Assembly: GCF_048771995.1 (NCBI RefSeq)
Contig: NC_133028.1
Location: 71,411,001-71,475,000, forward strand
Direction of reading: 5' to 3'
Length of the DNA stretch: 64,000 nucleotides
Origin: Taeniopygia guttata
Taxonomy: Eukaryota; Chordata; Aves; Passeriformes; Estrildidae
Numbering within the stretch: the first letter of the stretch is position 1; each line of letters starts with the position of its first letter. A model generated the notes under the pieces. It did not search any database and was not told the DNA's origin. It saw only the letters and a list, made by a program, of their open reading frames with translations. A program made the translations under genes and the position numbers. Positions 12,790-25,026 of the stretch are shown piece by piece.

Positions 12790-12790
12790 T
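12723..12790. repeat. Compound (GAT)n(AAT)n microsatellite
   Basis: About eight ATG/GAT units run directly into about thirteen AAT units with no gap, as when one trinucleotide array mutates and re-expands. The Met/Ile run in one reading frame is an artefact. Confidence 0.97.
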
Positions 12791-15700
12791 AAGGGTGAGC
12801 TTTCAGATCAGTCATGTTGGTTTAACAACGTGGAGGTTTATACTGGCTTTCATGAGATCAGAACCAAGTCAACAATGAGCTCCTGTTTAAACATATTTTT
12901 AACTGAGAAAGATTAAGAGCTCATAATGCAGTGTTACTGTACGTGTCTAATACTGTATTTGCACTATTTCTAATAGAGTATTTGATAATTATTGACAGAA
13001 AAAAAGAATCCCACAATCAAAATGAATAAAATGTGTGCTACTTCTCAACTCTTGCGTAAGCATTTGGGGATACTCTATTTTTCTATTGCCAAGTGGAAAT
13101 ATTCTAATTTTTTATTACCAACCTTGGTAAGTGTCTTACCTTAATATATCCTACTCTCATTAAAAACATTGTACATTGTGAGGTTTTCTTCCCCACAAAG
13201 ATTGTAGTTTAAGAAACAAGTCATGGAAGAAAAGTAGTACAGGAGAACTAACTCCTGAGGAATCCTCAATGTGGGCTAGGATAACTTTGTTCCTTAATTT
13301 GCTTTCTGCAAATATTTGACACTAAACTGAGTATTGACTAGCACAGTAATCTTGCATGCTTGTGGCCACCTCAAAGTTTATTTTCTATAAAGACAACAGC
13401 AAGGAAAATATTCTCATGGCTCTCATGATCTCCAGCTGCTATCCCCAGTACTATCAGACCTGAACATTAATTCAGTGTTACTAAAATTCTTCAAAACAAC
13501 CCAACCAGGCGACAGTTTCTGTGCCATGTTTCCAGCATATATCACTGCTTTCCTATTAAAATAAAAGACATCACGATTTCTCCTGCAGCTGAGTGCATTT
13601 GCCTACTTCTTCTGGGCCCTTGGTAAAATAAATGGTAAAATATTCAAAGAGCTGTTCCTGTAGCCAAACACCGTTTTGTTTTCTTACTCTATAATTCTAA
13701 TATATAACAGGGACATATAACAGCTACATGCAAATGTCCACAACCACAAAGTACATTAAAATGAGAGTCATAATTTTTCTGTTGGTACCAGCAGCTTTAC
13801 AGTAAAAATATTTTTACATATGAACAATCTTTGGGACAAGCATATTTTTTGCACTATGCTAGGTAGTGCAAATTGCATTTTTTGATACTTGCAAAATGTT
13901 CAATGAGCTGGTAAAAGGCTTTTCACTGCCTACCTCATTTTCTGGGAGGGAGGAAGATCCTCAGAATCGTATATTTGGCCAAGCACGGATGTAATGATTT
14001 TCTTGAAAAATATTTGCATTATTTTCCTGAGTAGTCTTTGTACCAAAACATAAGGAAATGCATGGAAATTTGAAAAGGAAGCAATTCCTAAGTTAATTTC
14101 TTTTTTATGCTTTAACTAGAAGGCTATGAAAATAATAGAAATTGAAAAGGAATGTGGTGGTTCTTTTCTACTTCTACTGTTATTCACCCAAAATATTGTC
14201 TGTTCCACATAGCATTATAGATCACTATTCATTGCAAGGGTGAAATAGATTTTTATTAAAAATCTCAGAGGAACAATCTTATTTTTTGTATTTTGCTATT
14301 GTAATGAGCACAGAACTTAGAGCTCACCAGGAAATTCACACAGTGATTCTGTGGAACAGCTGGAGAATGGCACAGGTATATTTAAGCTAAACTTCCTCTG
14401 GTGAGTTAATGTTCAAAGTCAAAAAAGGCAATCCAGTCTGCCTAAAGTATCTTGGTGCTATGAACTGAACCCTCAGTGCCTGTCTTGACCTTTAGTAGAG
14501 GTGCTCACTGCAAGTCTCAATTCACACCTTTGACAAAATCATTACAATTTATAATTACTCACATGATTAAAATTGAGACATCCAACCAAACAAAACAAAA
14601 AAAATAAAGAACATCAAGCTTTTAAAAAGCATTAAAAGATCTGTTATCACTGTGTGTATTTAATAGCTTTTTTCAAAAAGAAATTAAAGAACAATGAGAG
14701 CATTTTTTTGTTGTAAATGTCCCAGCATGCTTTTCTCAAAATTAATTATTCAGTGCTAAACTTCATAACCAACAAACAGAAAGTGGTTATCAAATTAGTA
14801 TCCTGTATGTTTATCATAAACATCTAAGTGTGAATTTTATTTGCTCTAGTAAAGTTCCCTTCAATTCTATGTGTCAAGGCATTTAAACACATGAATGCTG
14901 GTTGTATTCTAAATGCATATTCTGTTACATATTTGTTCCAGAGAGAATAGATATTACTGCTTGTTTAGAAACATGTAAGTTAGAATTTATTACACTTTCC
15001 TCCTTAAAAATGTCCTTTAATGTCACTTTCAGTTCAAAGAAAATAATCTCTTTGCTTTTACTGCTGGAAACAGTTTGCTTCATATGATCAAAAAGACATA
15101 TTTATATACTTCAATTTAGTTGTCCTTTCAATATAGCAATATAAGAGATCATTCAAGAACTGTAAGCAAGTTTTCTTTTGCATATGAAAATATTCTTATA
15201 TGTAGAAAATAAGCCTAAAACTTAGTCATTTAAAAGACATTGAAGTTTTCCATTGCACTTTTATTTGCCCTCCATGCTAAACAAAACCTGTTAATTGTAG
15301 ATCTTTTGATAAAACTGATAAGAATATTGATTAGGGGACTAAAATAAACCATGAATGATGATGAAAAATGAAGTTGAGCATTCAAAAATAAATTAAATAG
15401 CTATTTTAAAGAAAGTGAGGCAAATAGGAATGAAATTCTATATTAAAAAGGGTTCCAAAGTAGTATAGGACAAATTTTGACCCTGGAAGCATAAGGAGAT
15501 CTCCTGTTGAGCTCAGTGATGCATGTGAGGGCAAAATTTGACTTAATGTGTCTGAAATGTGAAAAAGAAAGTTTAATGAAAAGTCATTAACTTTGCTAAC
15601 CTACAAGGCCATCACTGTTCACCTTTCTTACTCATAAAGAGGAAGGTCCAAGAACAAAACTTATTGTCCTGTGCTACTTATTTCAATGAGATTTTTCATC

Positions 15701-18700
15701 CTTCTTTTGTTCAGGAATAATTATACTGGATTATGTACACATTTGAGGATATTTAACTTTATGAAACTGTCTCCTTTTGTAGTAGAAACCTGTTCAACAC
15801 TTGTCAGAGTACAAGCATCCTACTTATGAAAGATGTGGTAATTTATTTTTTTAATAGACTCAATAAATTTACATTAATAAATGACTTAAAATCTCATGGA
15901 AAAGATGTTTACCTGAATTTTAAATTTTGAACTATAGTCCATGTGGCATAGATAAAACTGTAGGTAGTGGAAATTAAGTAAACATTCAACAGAAAGGACA
16001 CATAGCTTATTGTTTTAGTGTTTAGCAACATTTTTTCCTTTCTGAAAGAAGTTCTGCTAAAAAAATATAGGGTTCCAATGATTTATGAAACCTTAAAACC
16101 TGAAAGTAGAATAGGAATAAATGCCTCATCATTGTTGTACAGTAGCAAGGCATAACTTATATGGGATGTGGAATTTAATTCACTTTGAAATCCAGGGACT
16201 CAACTCTACCTGATAGTCTGGCTACATAGTCTGATCAAGAGTGAGGAGCTGGTTGTTTTTGTAAAGGAAATTTCACCTTTCTAAGAGTAATTATGTATAT
16301 TTGTTCAGAGAGACACTGAGACACAATGGGTGTGACACAAATCCAGGTCCTAAGATAATTTAAAGTTAAATTTTATTCTGTTTTTTATTTACAAACACCA
16401 GGTTTCTTAGCACAAGATGTTTACATCCATAGCAAGAGGGAAGTGAGGTAAAGGAAGGACAGAATAAATCTGAGTAACAATTCTGAAGCGGGAGTTTAAA
16501 GAAAGAAAAGTATCTTATCATGGCATGGAGAAGGGTTATAGACCTTAACCCCAACAGAGCATTGTCTGAAATGTGGAATCAGCCTTGTAAAATCTGCAAT
16601 GCCTATTCTGAGTGCACACACAACAAAAAGCCTGGAGCAGGAGGGAAGGACAAGGAGGCTGAATTCACCATCTTCTCTTTGTAGCATTTTAAGAGCTTGT
16701 TAAAGAAAAGGAGAAGGGGAAGATAGAAGAGGCAGAAAAAATAGGTGAGCAAAAGTAATACTTCAAATGTAAATTATAGATGAAATATTTTGTAGGTACA
16801 TATAGGTGGAGTTGCTGGGACCCTGGATTGTATTTACATAATGCTTTAAGCTTTCAGTAAGTCAATTCATAAGAGAGCTTGTTTTCTAAAGAAGACCCAT
16901 GAGAGTAGTGTTGTGTAATAACTATTCTGAAGTTATTATTCTCATTACTAACTCACTTTTCCCCCACACCTTTTCTCATTGTTTTGAAATAATATAAAAT
17001 GCTATAATGTTAACTTGTTAAAAAAAAAAGGGAATTGGTTAAACAAAAAGAAAATTCCACTCTGAAAATAAAAAGTGAAAAAAAGAAGAATGCAGAGAGG
17101 GTGCTCTACAGGCATTTAACAAATTGTTACATTGGAAATAGATCATTTACAGTTAATTTTTTCATTATTAATCTTAATTCATTATTAATGTTAATTTTTT
17201 ATTAATTAATCCCAGGGAGCAAATCTTACATTACCCTTCTACTATTCTAGCAAATACTGCCTCACTGCAGAGATTACTAAAGGTATTATTAATGGTTATA
17301 CAATACCTTACATTAGTTGTTTTACTTTAATATTGTGGTGGGTTTGTTATCATCATAGGATTTCATATGGCAGGAAGAGAGCTGAACAAATTACCTTAAT
17401 TAAATAATGTTAAGTCAGCTATAAATGTTCCCTGTGTATGATGAGTGTTGTAGATTATCAAGAACTTTTAAAGTATTCCATGTAGTGATGCATGTTTAAG
17501 ATGAAAATCTGTTTTTTCTTTGACATCTCCCTCGCTCCTCTTCAGTCTGGAACTGGTCTATTTTTTAAAAAGATAAATCAACAATAATTTCCTATTCTAT
17601 CAATATATGTTGTTCTTAGAAATATATTATTTCTTCCCATTAGTTTAACTCATAAGGCTTCCACATGGTCCTTAAATTTTTCCTCCCTTCTTAAGTGCTG
17701 TATAAGTGACATGCAAGCAAATAAAGTTTGCAATTATATTAGCAGTGGGCATGATTGTTTGGGACATAGTAAAGTTGAATTTCATTTTCAAACATCTGAA
17801 ATATGCATGACCAACACAACTATTGAGTAGATCATGGATGTAGATTTAATAAAGTGAAATGATGGCCATTTATAAAGACATGCTATCTTACTGATGCAAT
17901 AACTTGTGCTGTACTGCACAAATTATCATTTTTATTTCTATTTATTTCATACTCTCCTATGTAAAATGTCGAATGTATGGTTTTATTTACTCTACATCTG
18001 AAAAAACAAAGACTGCTTTTTTTTGCAGATATAGTAAATGCAAACATTTAAAGTGAAAAAGATATGACATTTTGATTTAAAAAGAAAAAATAATTTACTG
18101 TTATAAAATGGTAAACTTACTTCTTTTTTAAAAATTCCATGTCTTACCTACTTTATATTATGATACAGATACTTTTACATACTGTCGGCTGTTTACATCA
18201 TCTCTATAGATATAACACACTTGTGTTCTCAAGACAAAATAATATGCTTCCAATACAATCCACCCCAAACCAAAATTGATGAAATTTAAGTTCCATAAAG
18301 TCTAATTAAAGGTGAGTAGCCAAATCTAAAATGTCAATGCTAACGCATTATAAAGAAAAAAAATGTTTCATAATAAATTTTATACTTCATATAGCTGATA
18401 TTCTTAATGCTAGAATACATTTAGGTGACATTTATTCCCTAAACATAGGGAAAATATTTTCCACTTTCTCAGCTAGTATTTGTTCACTCTAAAGGCAGCA
18501 AAAAAATCTTTTCCCAAAAGATAGCTTAAGTCAATGGTAATGGATTAAAAGTCAATTTACTTCTTGGTTAAAGACCAATGCAAATTGGCATGGCTAAAAT
18601 TTTCTACCACCTGTTTTTTGGTGTTTGGTTTTTTTTTTTAAATTAATTATTACAATGGACTCACTCCAACTCCCCCAAAATAGTGTCTGTATCAAGAATA

Positions 18701-19039
18701 TCATCATAGCTGGCATTAATTGTTGTGGGTTTTGGCAGTTCCAGGCAGAAGTTAACTGGCATGAAAACTGAAGTATCACTCCATATAGAGAAAAGCTACC
18801 TTAAAGCTGGAGTTTACTATCTCTCCATGAAAATAGCAATGGATGTTAGCTTAAAATGGTGTCTACAGAGATGAAACAGAAGTCATAAAAATAAACTGTA
18901 AAAATAAGAACACTGGGCAGTCACCATTAGGACACGTAGATTAAGATATGAAAAAGCCCCAGGGTCACCATCAAATAAGTGTATGAGAGAAGATACATCT
19001 AGTTTTAGAAAAAAAAGCCTAAACACAAAGTAGGAAATG
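12791..19039. other. AT-rich noncoding stretch, no gene seen
   Basis: Six kilobases with no reading frame longer than 63 codons. At 17154-17212 are repeated TTAATT / ATTATTAA words, which look like local AT slippage. There are no LTR, CR1 or tRNA signatures that I can recognise. Confidence 0.55.
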
Positions 19040-19110
19040 AAAAAAAAAACCAAACAAAACAAAACAAAACAAAAAAACAAAAACAAAAACAAAAAAAACC
19101 CAAAAACAAG
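19040..19110 (+). repeat. A-rich (CAAAA)n array
   Basis: The plus strand is A with regularly spaced single C: about four CAAAA units, then a C(A)5-7 series, ending with AACCCAAAAACAAG. No transposon body is recognised next to it, so it is treated as simple repeat. The Phe-rich minus-strand frame across it is an artefact. Confidence 0.9.
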
Positions 19111-22100
19111 CAACAGAGAAGCTCAGTGTTGTTTTTCCTAATAGTTTCATTTATTGAACAGTATGAGGACAATTTACCCATTTCTCATGATACCATGTAT
19201 ACATGCTGTTCAGAGTTAGAAGAGTCTGTTCAGATGTAGGAGATAATATGAAACCATTAAGCTTTATAGATTTTCTCGTTGAGTGGTAGAGGACATGGTA
19301 ATTAAGGCACAATGTATAAATCAGAGAGATAAATTATGAAACTGGAATAGTCACAATGATCAAATTAGAGCTTCTGAATATCATAGACCATAGGATTCCT
19401 CCTTATGTTTTATGTTTCATATTTCCAGAAGAACTTTTAGAGAAAAAAAGTCAATTTTTTTGTTATGAATGAAAAAAAAATAAAATGCAGCAACATGTTT
19501 CTAGTTCAGGTCTAGATGAACAGTCTTAATGGGTGATTATTAGTGCTTTTACAGTTAATTAAATTTTGGATTGGAAAGGAAAAAGAAAAAAAACTGAATC
19601 CAGAACAAAAATGTTCAGTTCAATCTTAGAATGAAATATATATGCTGTTTCTGTATCGCTAGTGAAGAAAATAAGGCTGAAAGCTGCCAGATATGTATAA
19701 TCTGTATTTTGGTCCTTGGCTAAAAAATAACCCTGGGGGCTGATTTCAGTTGCTGCTCATCTAGCAACCAGCTCATAGCAGCAGGCAGAGAGGATAAAGA
19801 AGATTTTCTCTTGATCCTTATTTGCCCCTTTGTCTTGATTTTCCTTTCTGTCCTTAGGCTTGTTTCAATTGCTTTTTTTGTTTCTCTCAATGGTACATTG
19901 TTGGGAATCTCTCCTAAGTCTTGATTAATTTCTCATAAGCACCCTAACAACTCTCATGTGGCAGATGTGTATCTGAATTAAAATGAGAACAACATGTCCC
20001 AGCCAAAGAGTCAGGAGGGACAGGGATCAATTCCACAAAGGTCCAGCATATTCCATTCTCTTACAAATTCTGTGGCAGACCAGCTGAACGCCTTGGAGAA
20101 TTTTTTATCTGATGTCATGGGTTTCAGTCCTCTGTAGTTTCATTTTTTTTCCAAAGAACATGCACCTATCTGCTAGAGATCCAGATGAAACTCATTGACC
20201 TACAATAGATTTGTGTGCATAGAATTGTCATCGACTTATTGTGCATTAATCATTTTGTAACCACCGATTCTGTTAAATTTCAGATGCATTCTGGTATAAA
20301 AAGAAAATTCAGTTTAAGGATTTTTTAAGAGACACTGCAAAAAAACTGAAATGAAAGGGGAAAGGAAGAGAAAATCAAATAGAAGAAAACTAACTAAAGA
20401 AAATTCAGAGGGCAAATCTAGTGCAGAGCCAAAATTAAAAGTTAGACATGAAGATGAAATATAAAACAGCCCCAGAAACATTCTGCATCCAGGAACTGGG
20501 ACTGTGGGGGCGATTGAAAAACATTACAGCTTCAGCAATGGAAACCTGATTGGGAATTTTCTGCAGTCCTATAAGCCAGGAGGCATGTCAAACCTTGAAT
20601 TAAGTAAAATCAAATTACAGTAAACAGTACCAGCCTTTCAACAATCTTTGTTCGTTTCCTTTCTTGCTGTAATTTTAGAAGAGTTGAGTTTGGAAATGTT
20701 GAATTAGACTGAGTTTCATTTTAAAATCTTTCAGACACTACATGCATGCCACTGTATTAGAAAAACTATCTTCTACACTTTTGTATTTTTTAAAATAATA
20801 TTCCTAGCACTTATAGATATTTTTTTTTATGCAGAAGTGTCATAGTTCAAACTCTTTTGGACTGGTTTTGGTTTAGTTAAAGTATTCAGGGAGAGCCTTT
20901 TAGGTGAGAAAAATAAAGCTGAGGGAGGATTACATCAAGACTTAGAAAACTGGGGAGATGGAAATGCAGAACTGTTGCTTGCTGAATTTCACAGAACTAA
21001 AAGGGTCAACCATTGAAACTACTAAGAGATATGATTAAATTACAAAAAAACTACATTTTTTTTTTTTCTCAGTGGGCAATAAACTTCTACAATTTATGGC
21101 CACAGCACGTTGAAGAGAAAACAGCATCAGTAGATTCAAAGTCGAGTTAAGCTTGGAGAGGAACTTGCAGGAGCAGGCAAAGGTGTCTCTTTTCTGTCCC
21201 TAGCTCAGAGTGAATTCCAAGGAATACAGGGGGGAAAAAAGGATGGAATAAAGAACTACAGTGGCCGTGTTTTGTGTCTTCCCTAAATGGCTTTTACTTC
21301 TCTCCCTCTTTAAAGCAGACCAATGATCTTAATCTCTTCAAAACCAGCAGAAAGTATAAAGTATTCATTAATTTACCTGGATTTCTCACCAAACACAACC
21401 AAACCTCAAAAACAAGATTTACGGGGTTTTATGGGGTTTTATAGATTTAAAGTGTAGCCAGAAAACAAAATAAAACAAAACGAAATTAAATTTTATTTTC
21501 TGTGTTTCTTCCAGACATTACTGGAAACAACAGGAAAGAAAAACAGGGCTTTCAAACAGCTGTCTTAAGTTTTCAACTAACATAATCAAATATTTAGCTA
21601 ATTCAGTTTTCTTTTATTTTAGATTACTTGCAGTCTAGATTCTGCTTTTGTCCTCATCTAAACATTTGAAGGAAATTTATGACTAAATTTGGCTTACTTT
21701 GTTGATTGTTTTAACATTTAAGTCACCATTAAAAAGAGAGCTCCTACAGGTACATGAAATTCTCTTCTACATATCAATAGAATTACAGGGTCAGGAATGT
21801 TGCAAACCTCCCAAATCTCTGTCTGTACCTACTTGTAATTATCAAATCATTAATTCTTTTTTTCTTTTTTCTTTTTTTTTTAAATTATTTTTTATTTTGG
21901 CCATTTGGCACGGCATGGGAGAAATTAGACAGGCAATAGATCAGAATGATAACTCAAGATGTGAACATTATATTCCTCTACAGTTATTTCCAGGGAAAAT
22001 AAGCACAAATCATAAAGCTATTCAGCTACCCAAATCTCTCACAAAGCAAATTGAGAGACTTCTGAGAGCTTCCTGAGAATATAAAGAAGGGATATACCTT

Positions 22101-22367
22101 TAAAAATATGTACTGATGGAACCATTAGACTTGTCATTTAAAGTTCTCCTAAAATTACTTTAACGTGAGATACAAAATTGATAATATTAATTAATATTAA
22201 TATCTTAATTTCCAGAAGAAAATTCCAAAGTCCTATTGCTACATTTTTATGAGGGAAAATATGCACAATATTACACATACTTTTCTCAGGCCTATATGAA
22301 ATAACATCAAAACTATATGTGACTTGCAGATTTTTATAAGAAAATTTAGAAACTGAATAAATCTGTT
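19111..22367. other. AT-rich noncoding stretch, no gene seen
   Basis: No recognised gene or interspersed repeat. A 10-bp unit GGGGTTTTAT occurs twice in tandem at 21423-21442. T-rich runs occur near 21061 and 21860-21900. The 125-codon frame at 21699-22076 crosses a poly-Phe stretch encoded by a T-run and matches nothing that I know. Confidence 0.55.
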
Positions 22368-22399
22368 TTGTCAAATAAGAGTTTGTTCTTATTTGACAA
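22368..22399. repeat. Perfect hairpin, 13-bp arms, 6-nt loop
   Basis: TTGTCAAATAAGA at 22368-22380 is exactly mirrored by its reverse complement at 22387-22399 across a six-base loop (GTTTGT). The right arm is followed by a T-rich run. In a bacterium this would read as a terminator; in this AT-rich bird-like context that is not a sensible call. Confidence 0.9.
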
Positions 22400-24143
22400 G
22401 ATTTTTTTACATAGACAAGGCTTAATAATTTCTATAGGCAGAAGCAAAAAATATGAAAACTTTAGCTTACATTTAATGTTTGCTCTTATTAGCCAAGTTG
22501 TCCAGAAAGGGTCTCAGACTGTTACTTCCTCACATGTTTTATCTTCTGTCTATCTCATGGATTTATTGCTTTTTCTGTTACATCAGCTGTAACCTGGACA
22601 ATATTGTCAATTGTCACTCAATAAATCAGAGCAGCAAGCAGCAGAGTTGTGAAGAAGAGTTCAGATGTAGAAAGTGAAACAAATGGGATAGAAAATGGTG
22701 ATTTCATGTTTTTCCATCTATCTTCCCTATAGATTCAGAGTGTGTTGCTAAGGGGGAGAATATAGGAATATTTAAAATGTTATTTAGATAATTCTTTTTC
22801 ATAAATTTAAATTTTCATTTAGCATCATCATAGCAGAGGCTGAGATACTGTGTTGTAACCAGAAACATTTTCAATATCTTTTAAATTTGCATAGAGCCTT
22901 TTGAATAAGATTTAAAGGTTGATATAATCTTAAAAATCTGTGAAGAAACTCAGTATGTTGTTGCTTAATTTGGCATCATATCACAGTGTTTACATTTGCA
23001 TCAGAGTTGGGAGCATAGGGACTGTGATTCTGGGAAGTGAAGTTATCTTATACATACATCACTTCAGAAGAAACTTGTGAGGATATCAGAATGATGTTGG
23101 TTGGTTGGGTTCAGCTTTGGTTTTTCTTTCTTTTTTTTTTTTTTTTTTTTTGCTTGTGGTTGAGTTTATATGGTAGGCACTGCTGTTTTATTCTGGCTAA
23201 ATTTGTTCTGCATTCATTTCTGAGAAGCAAAAGAACTTCTAGGCGAACCAGAGTGTACCCAAATAAACAGCATTTTTAAAAAAAGAAAGTATAAATAAAC
23301 GAGAAAGAACATCCCTTTCTTTCTCTGCAAGGTCAATTGCTTAATCCTTTTTTTCAGATTATACAAATTCATCAGTGCCCAGTGGGCCTGCCTGTCATTG
23401 CTCTGAACCTTACACGGTCACTTTGCTTGTATAAAATAAGTGGAAATACATGTAAAATTATATCAAATCAGATTTTTTTTTTTTTTTTTACTTCAGTTCT
23501 ATTATGGCATAAAGAACTACATAAATTACAGCAGAAAGAGTGTTTTGGGGTTTTTTTCATCCTGATATTTGATGCAAGGTAGAGCCATGGTATAAATTCA
23601 GCAGTTCCTTTCCATTTGTGTTTGTTTGTATGAAGGACTTGAGGTTTTCAGGAGAAACACTAATCTAAAGTGTTAGAACCTGCAAGGCTCCATCTGAGTC
23701 ATGCTGACAGGTGAGAGTAAACAAATATAAAAATGGAAAGTGTTGCTCTCCAGACAGGGAGTTTCTAGCTAAGTGTGGAAAACAGGGCTAACTTCTGATG
23801 CTTGGTAACTGTTTAATCTGAGTTTGGGCTGAACCTGCCCTTAGCCAGTTCTTTAAATTGATTTGGTAAATGGGCACTTTTCATAGAGAAATTCCTAGAT
23901 GAGTGAAATCTACAGTCAAAACCTCTGCTGAACTAACTTGTCTAAAAATGGTTATTTTAACACAAAATTCTGCATCTTTTTTATTCACTGCAACATAAAG
24001 TGCCTTAAATACTTCTAATGACATAGTTCTATAATTATGTTATTTATGTCTATAATTTGTCAAATTTGTATAAAACTATCGATTTGTAATCAATTTATGA
24101 TTTTTTTCCTATTAAATATCCTAGGATAATCCTTTCTTACAAA
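22400..24143. other. AT-rich noncoding stretch with two poly(T) runs
   Basis: T runs lie at 23131-23151 and 23473-23489. Neither is attached to a recognisable SINE or LINE body. The reading frames here (up to 81 codons) pass through these T runs and are not credible genes. Confidence 0.6.
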
Positions 24144-24560
24144 TAGAAGAAACCACTGAGTTGTTAGGGTTGTAAGGGACCTCTGGAGATCACCCAGTCC
24201 AACCCTACAGCCAAGGCAAGGTCACCTAGATCAGGAATATGTCCATGTGGGATTTGAATTCCTCCAAAGAGGGACACCTCCCTGAGCATCCTATTCCAGT
24301 GGCACCTTCAGTGCAAAATTTTCCTCAAGCTGAGGTGGAGCTTTTTGTGTTTTAGTTTATGGCTCTTGCTCCTCACCCTGTGGCCCTTGTCCTTGCTAGG
24401 CACCACTGAAAAGAGTTCAGCAGCATTCTTGGAGATATTGATATGCATTATAGAGATCCTCTCTATCTTCTCTTCTCCAGACAAAACAGGTCCAGCTTCT
24501 GCAGTCTCTCCTCATAAGAGAGATGCTCCAGACCCTTCACCATGGGAACCCTCTTGTCGC
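24144..24560 (-). mobile_element. CR1 LINE, 5'-truncated 3' portion
   Basis: Read on plus, the segment has the familiar antisense CR1 end: GGTTGTAAGGGACCTCTGG, 'CCCAGTCCAACCC', a 'TTCCAGTGGCACC' block, then 'CTCACCCTGTGGCCCTTGTCC' in diverged form and 'CTCTCCTCATAAGAGAGATG'. This is the 3' untranslated end and the last part of the second frame of the avian CR1 retrotransposon. It has many substitutions, so it is old. The 73-codon plus frame at 24345-24566 lies wholly inside it and is not a gene. The element stops abruptly at the LTR that follows. Confidence 0.88.
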
Positions 24561-25026
24561 TGTTGAGGCAGGACAGGAATTAAGACTGACCAGAAGCTGC
24601 TGAGAGTAAAACTCCCATTTATTCAAAACACACTGCTGTTTTATACAGAGCTTCGTGAGGACAAACTCCAATGGTTCTGAAGTGAAAACCAGCCATAGCA
24701 TTGGTGCAAAGTGCTTGACAACAGTGATAGAACTTAACTATAAACAGTGTGAAAAACAAGAGAGATAAAGAATTATTTACATTCTTCTCCAGCTCTTTCC
24801 CAGGCCTCTGCCTGGCTAGAAACTCTCTGCTTCTTTCTTTGACTGAATCTGAGTCCCACACCCTCTCCTGTACCTTCTTATCTTTCTTGAATTGTGAATA
24901 CTTGAAGTGAACAGGAGTCACTGGATGTGACCTCACCAAGGCCTAGGAGAGAGGCATCACTTGTCTTGACCTACTGGACACACTCTTCCTGATGCACCCC
25001 AGAATACTTGCAGAACTGAGAGAACA
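24561..25026 (-). mobile_element. Probable solo LTR abutting the CR1
   Basis: It starts TGTTGAGGCAGGACAGG exactly where the CR1 match stops. On the minus strand it has an AATAAATGGGAG polyadenylation signal (complement at 24618-24623) about 60 bp from that end, and a TATAAAA-like word at 24639-24645. The left edge is firm. The right edge is a guess at the AACA that would pair with TGTT (25023-25026). I see no clear target duplication, and CR1 sequence does not obviously resume beyond, so the insertion may have come with a deletion. The 106-codon minus frame inside is not a gene. Confidence 0.6.

Noticed and set aside
22368..22410. Rho-independent-terminator look-alike (hairpin then T run)
   Set aside because: The window is vertebrate-type DNA without bacterial genes, and the stem is AT-rich.
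24345..24566. 73-codon plus frame with a hydrophobic N-terminus like a signal peptide
   Set aside because: It lies wholly within the antisense CR1 fragment.
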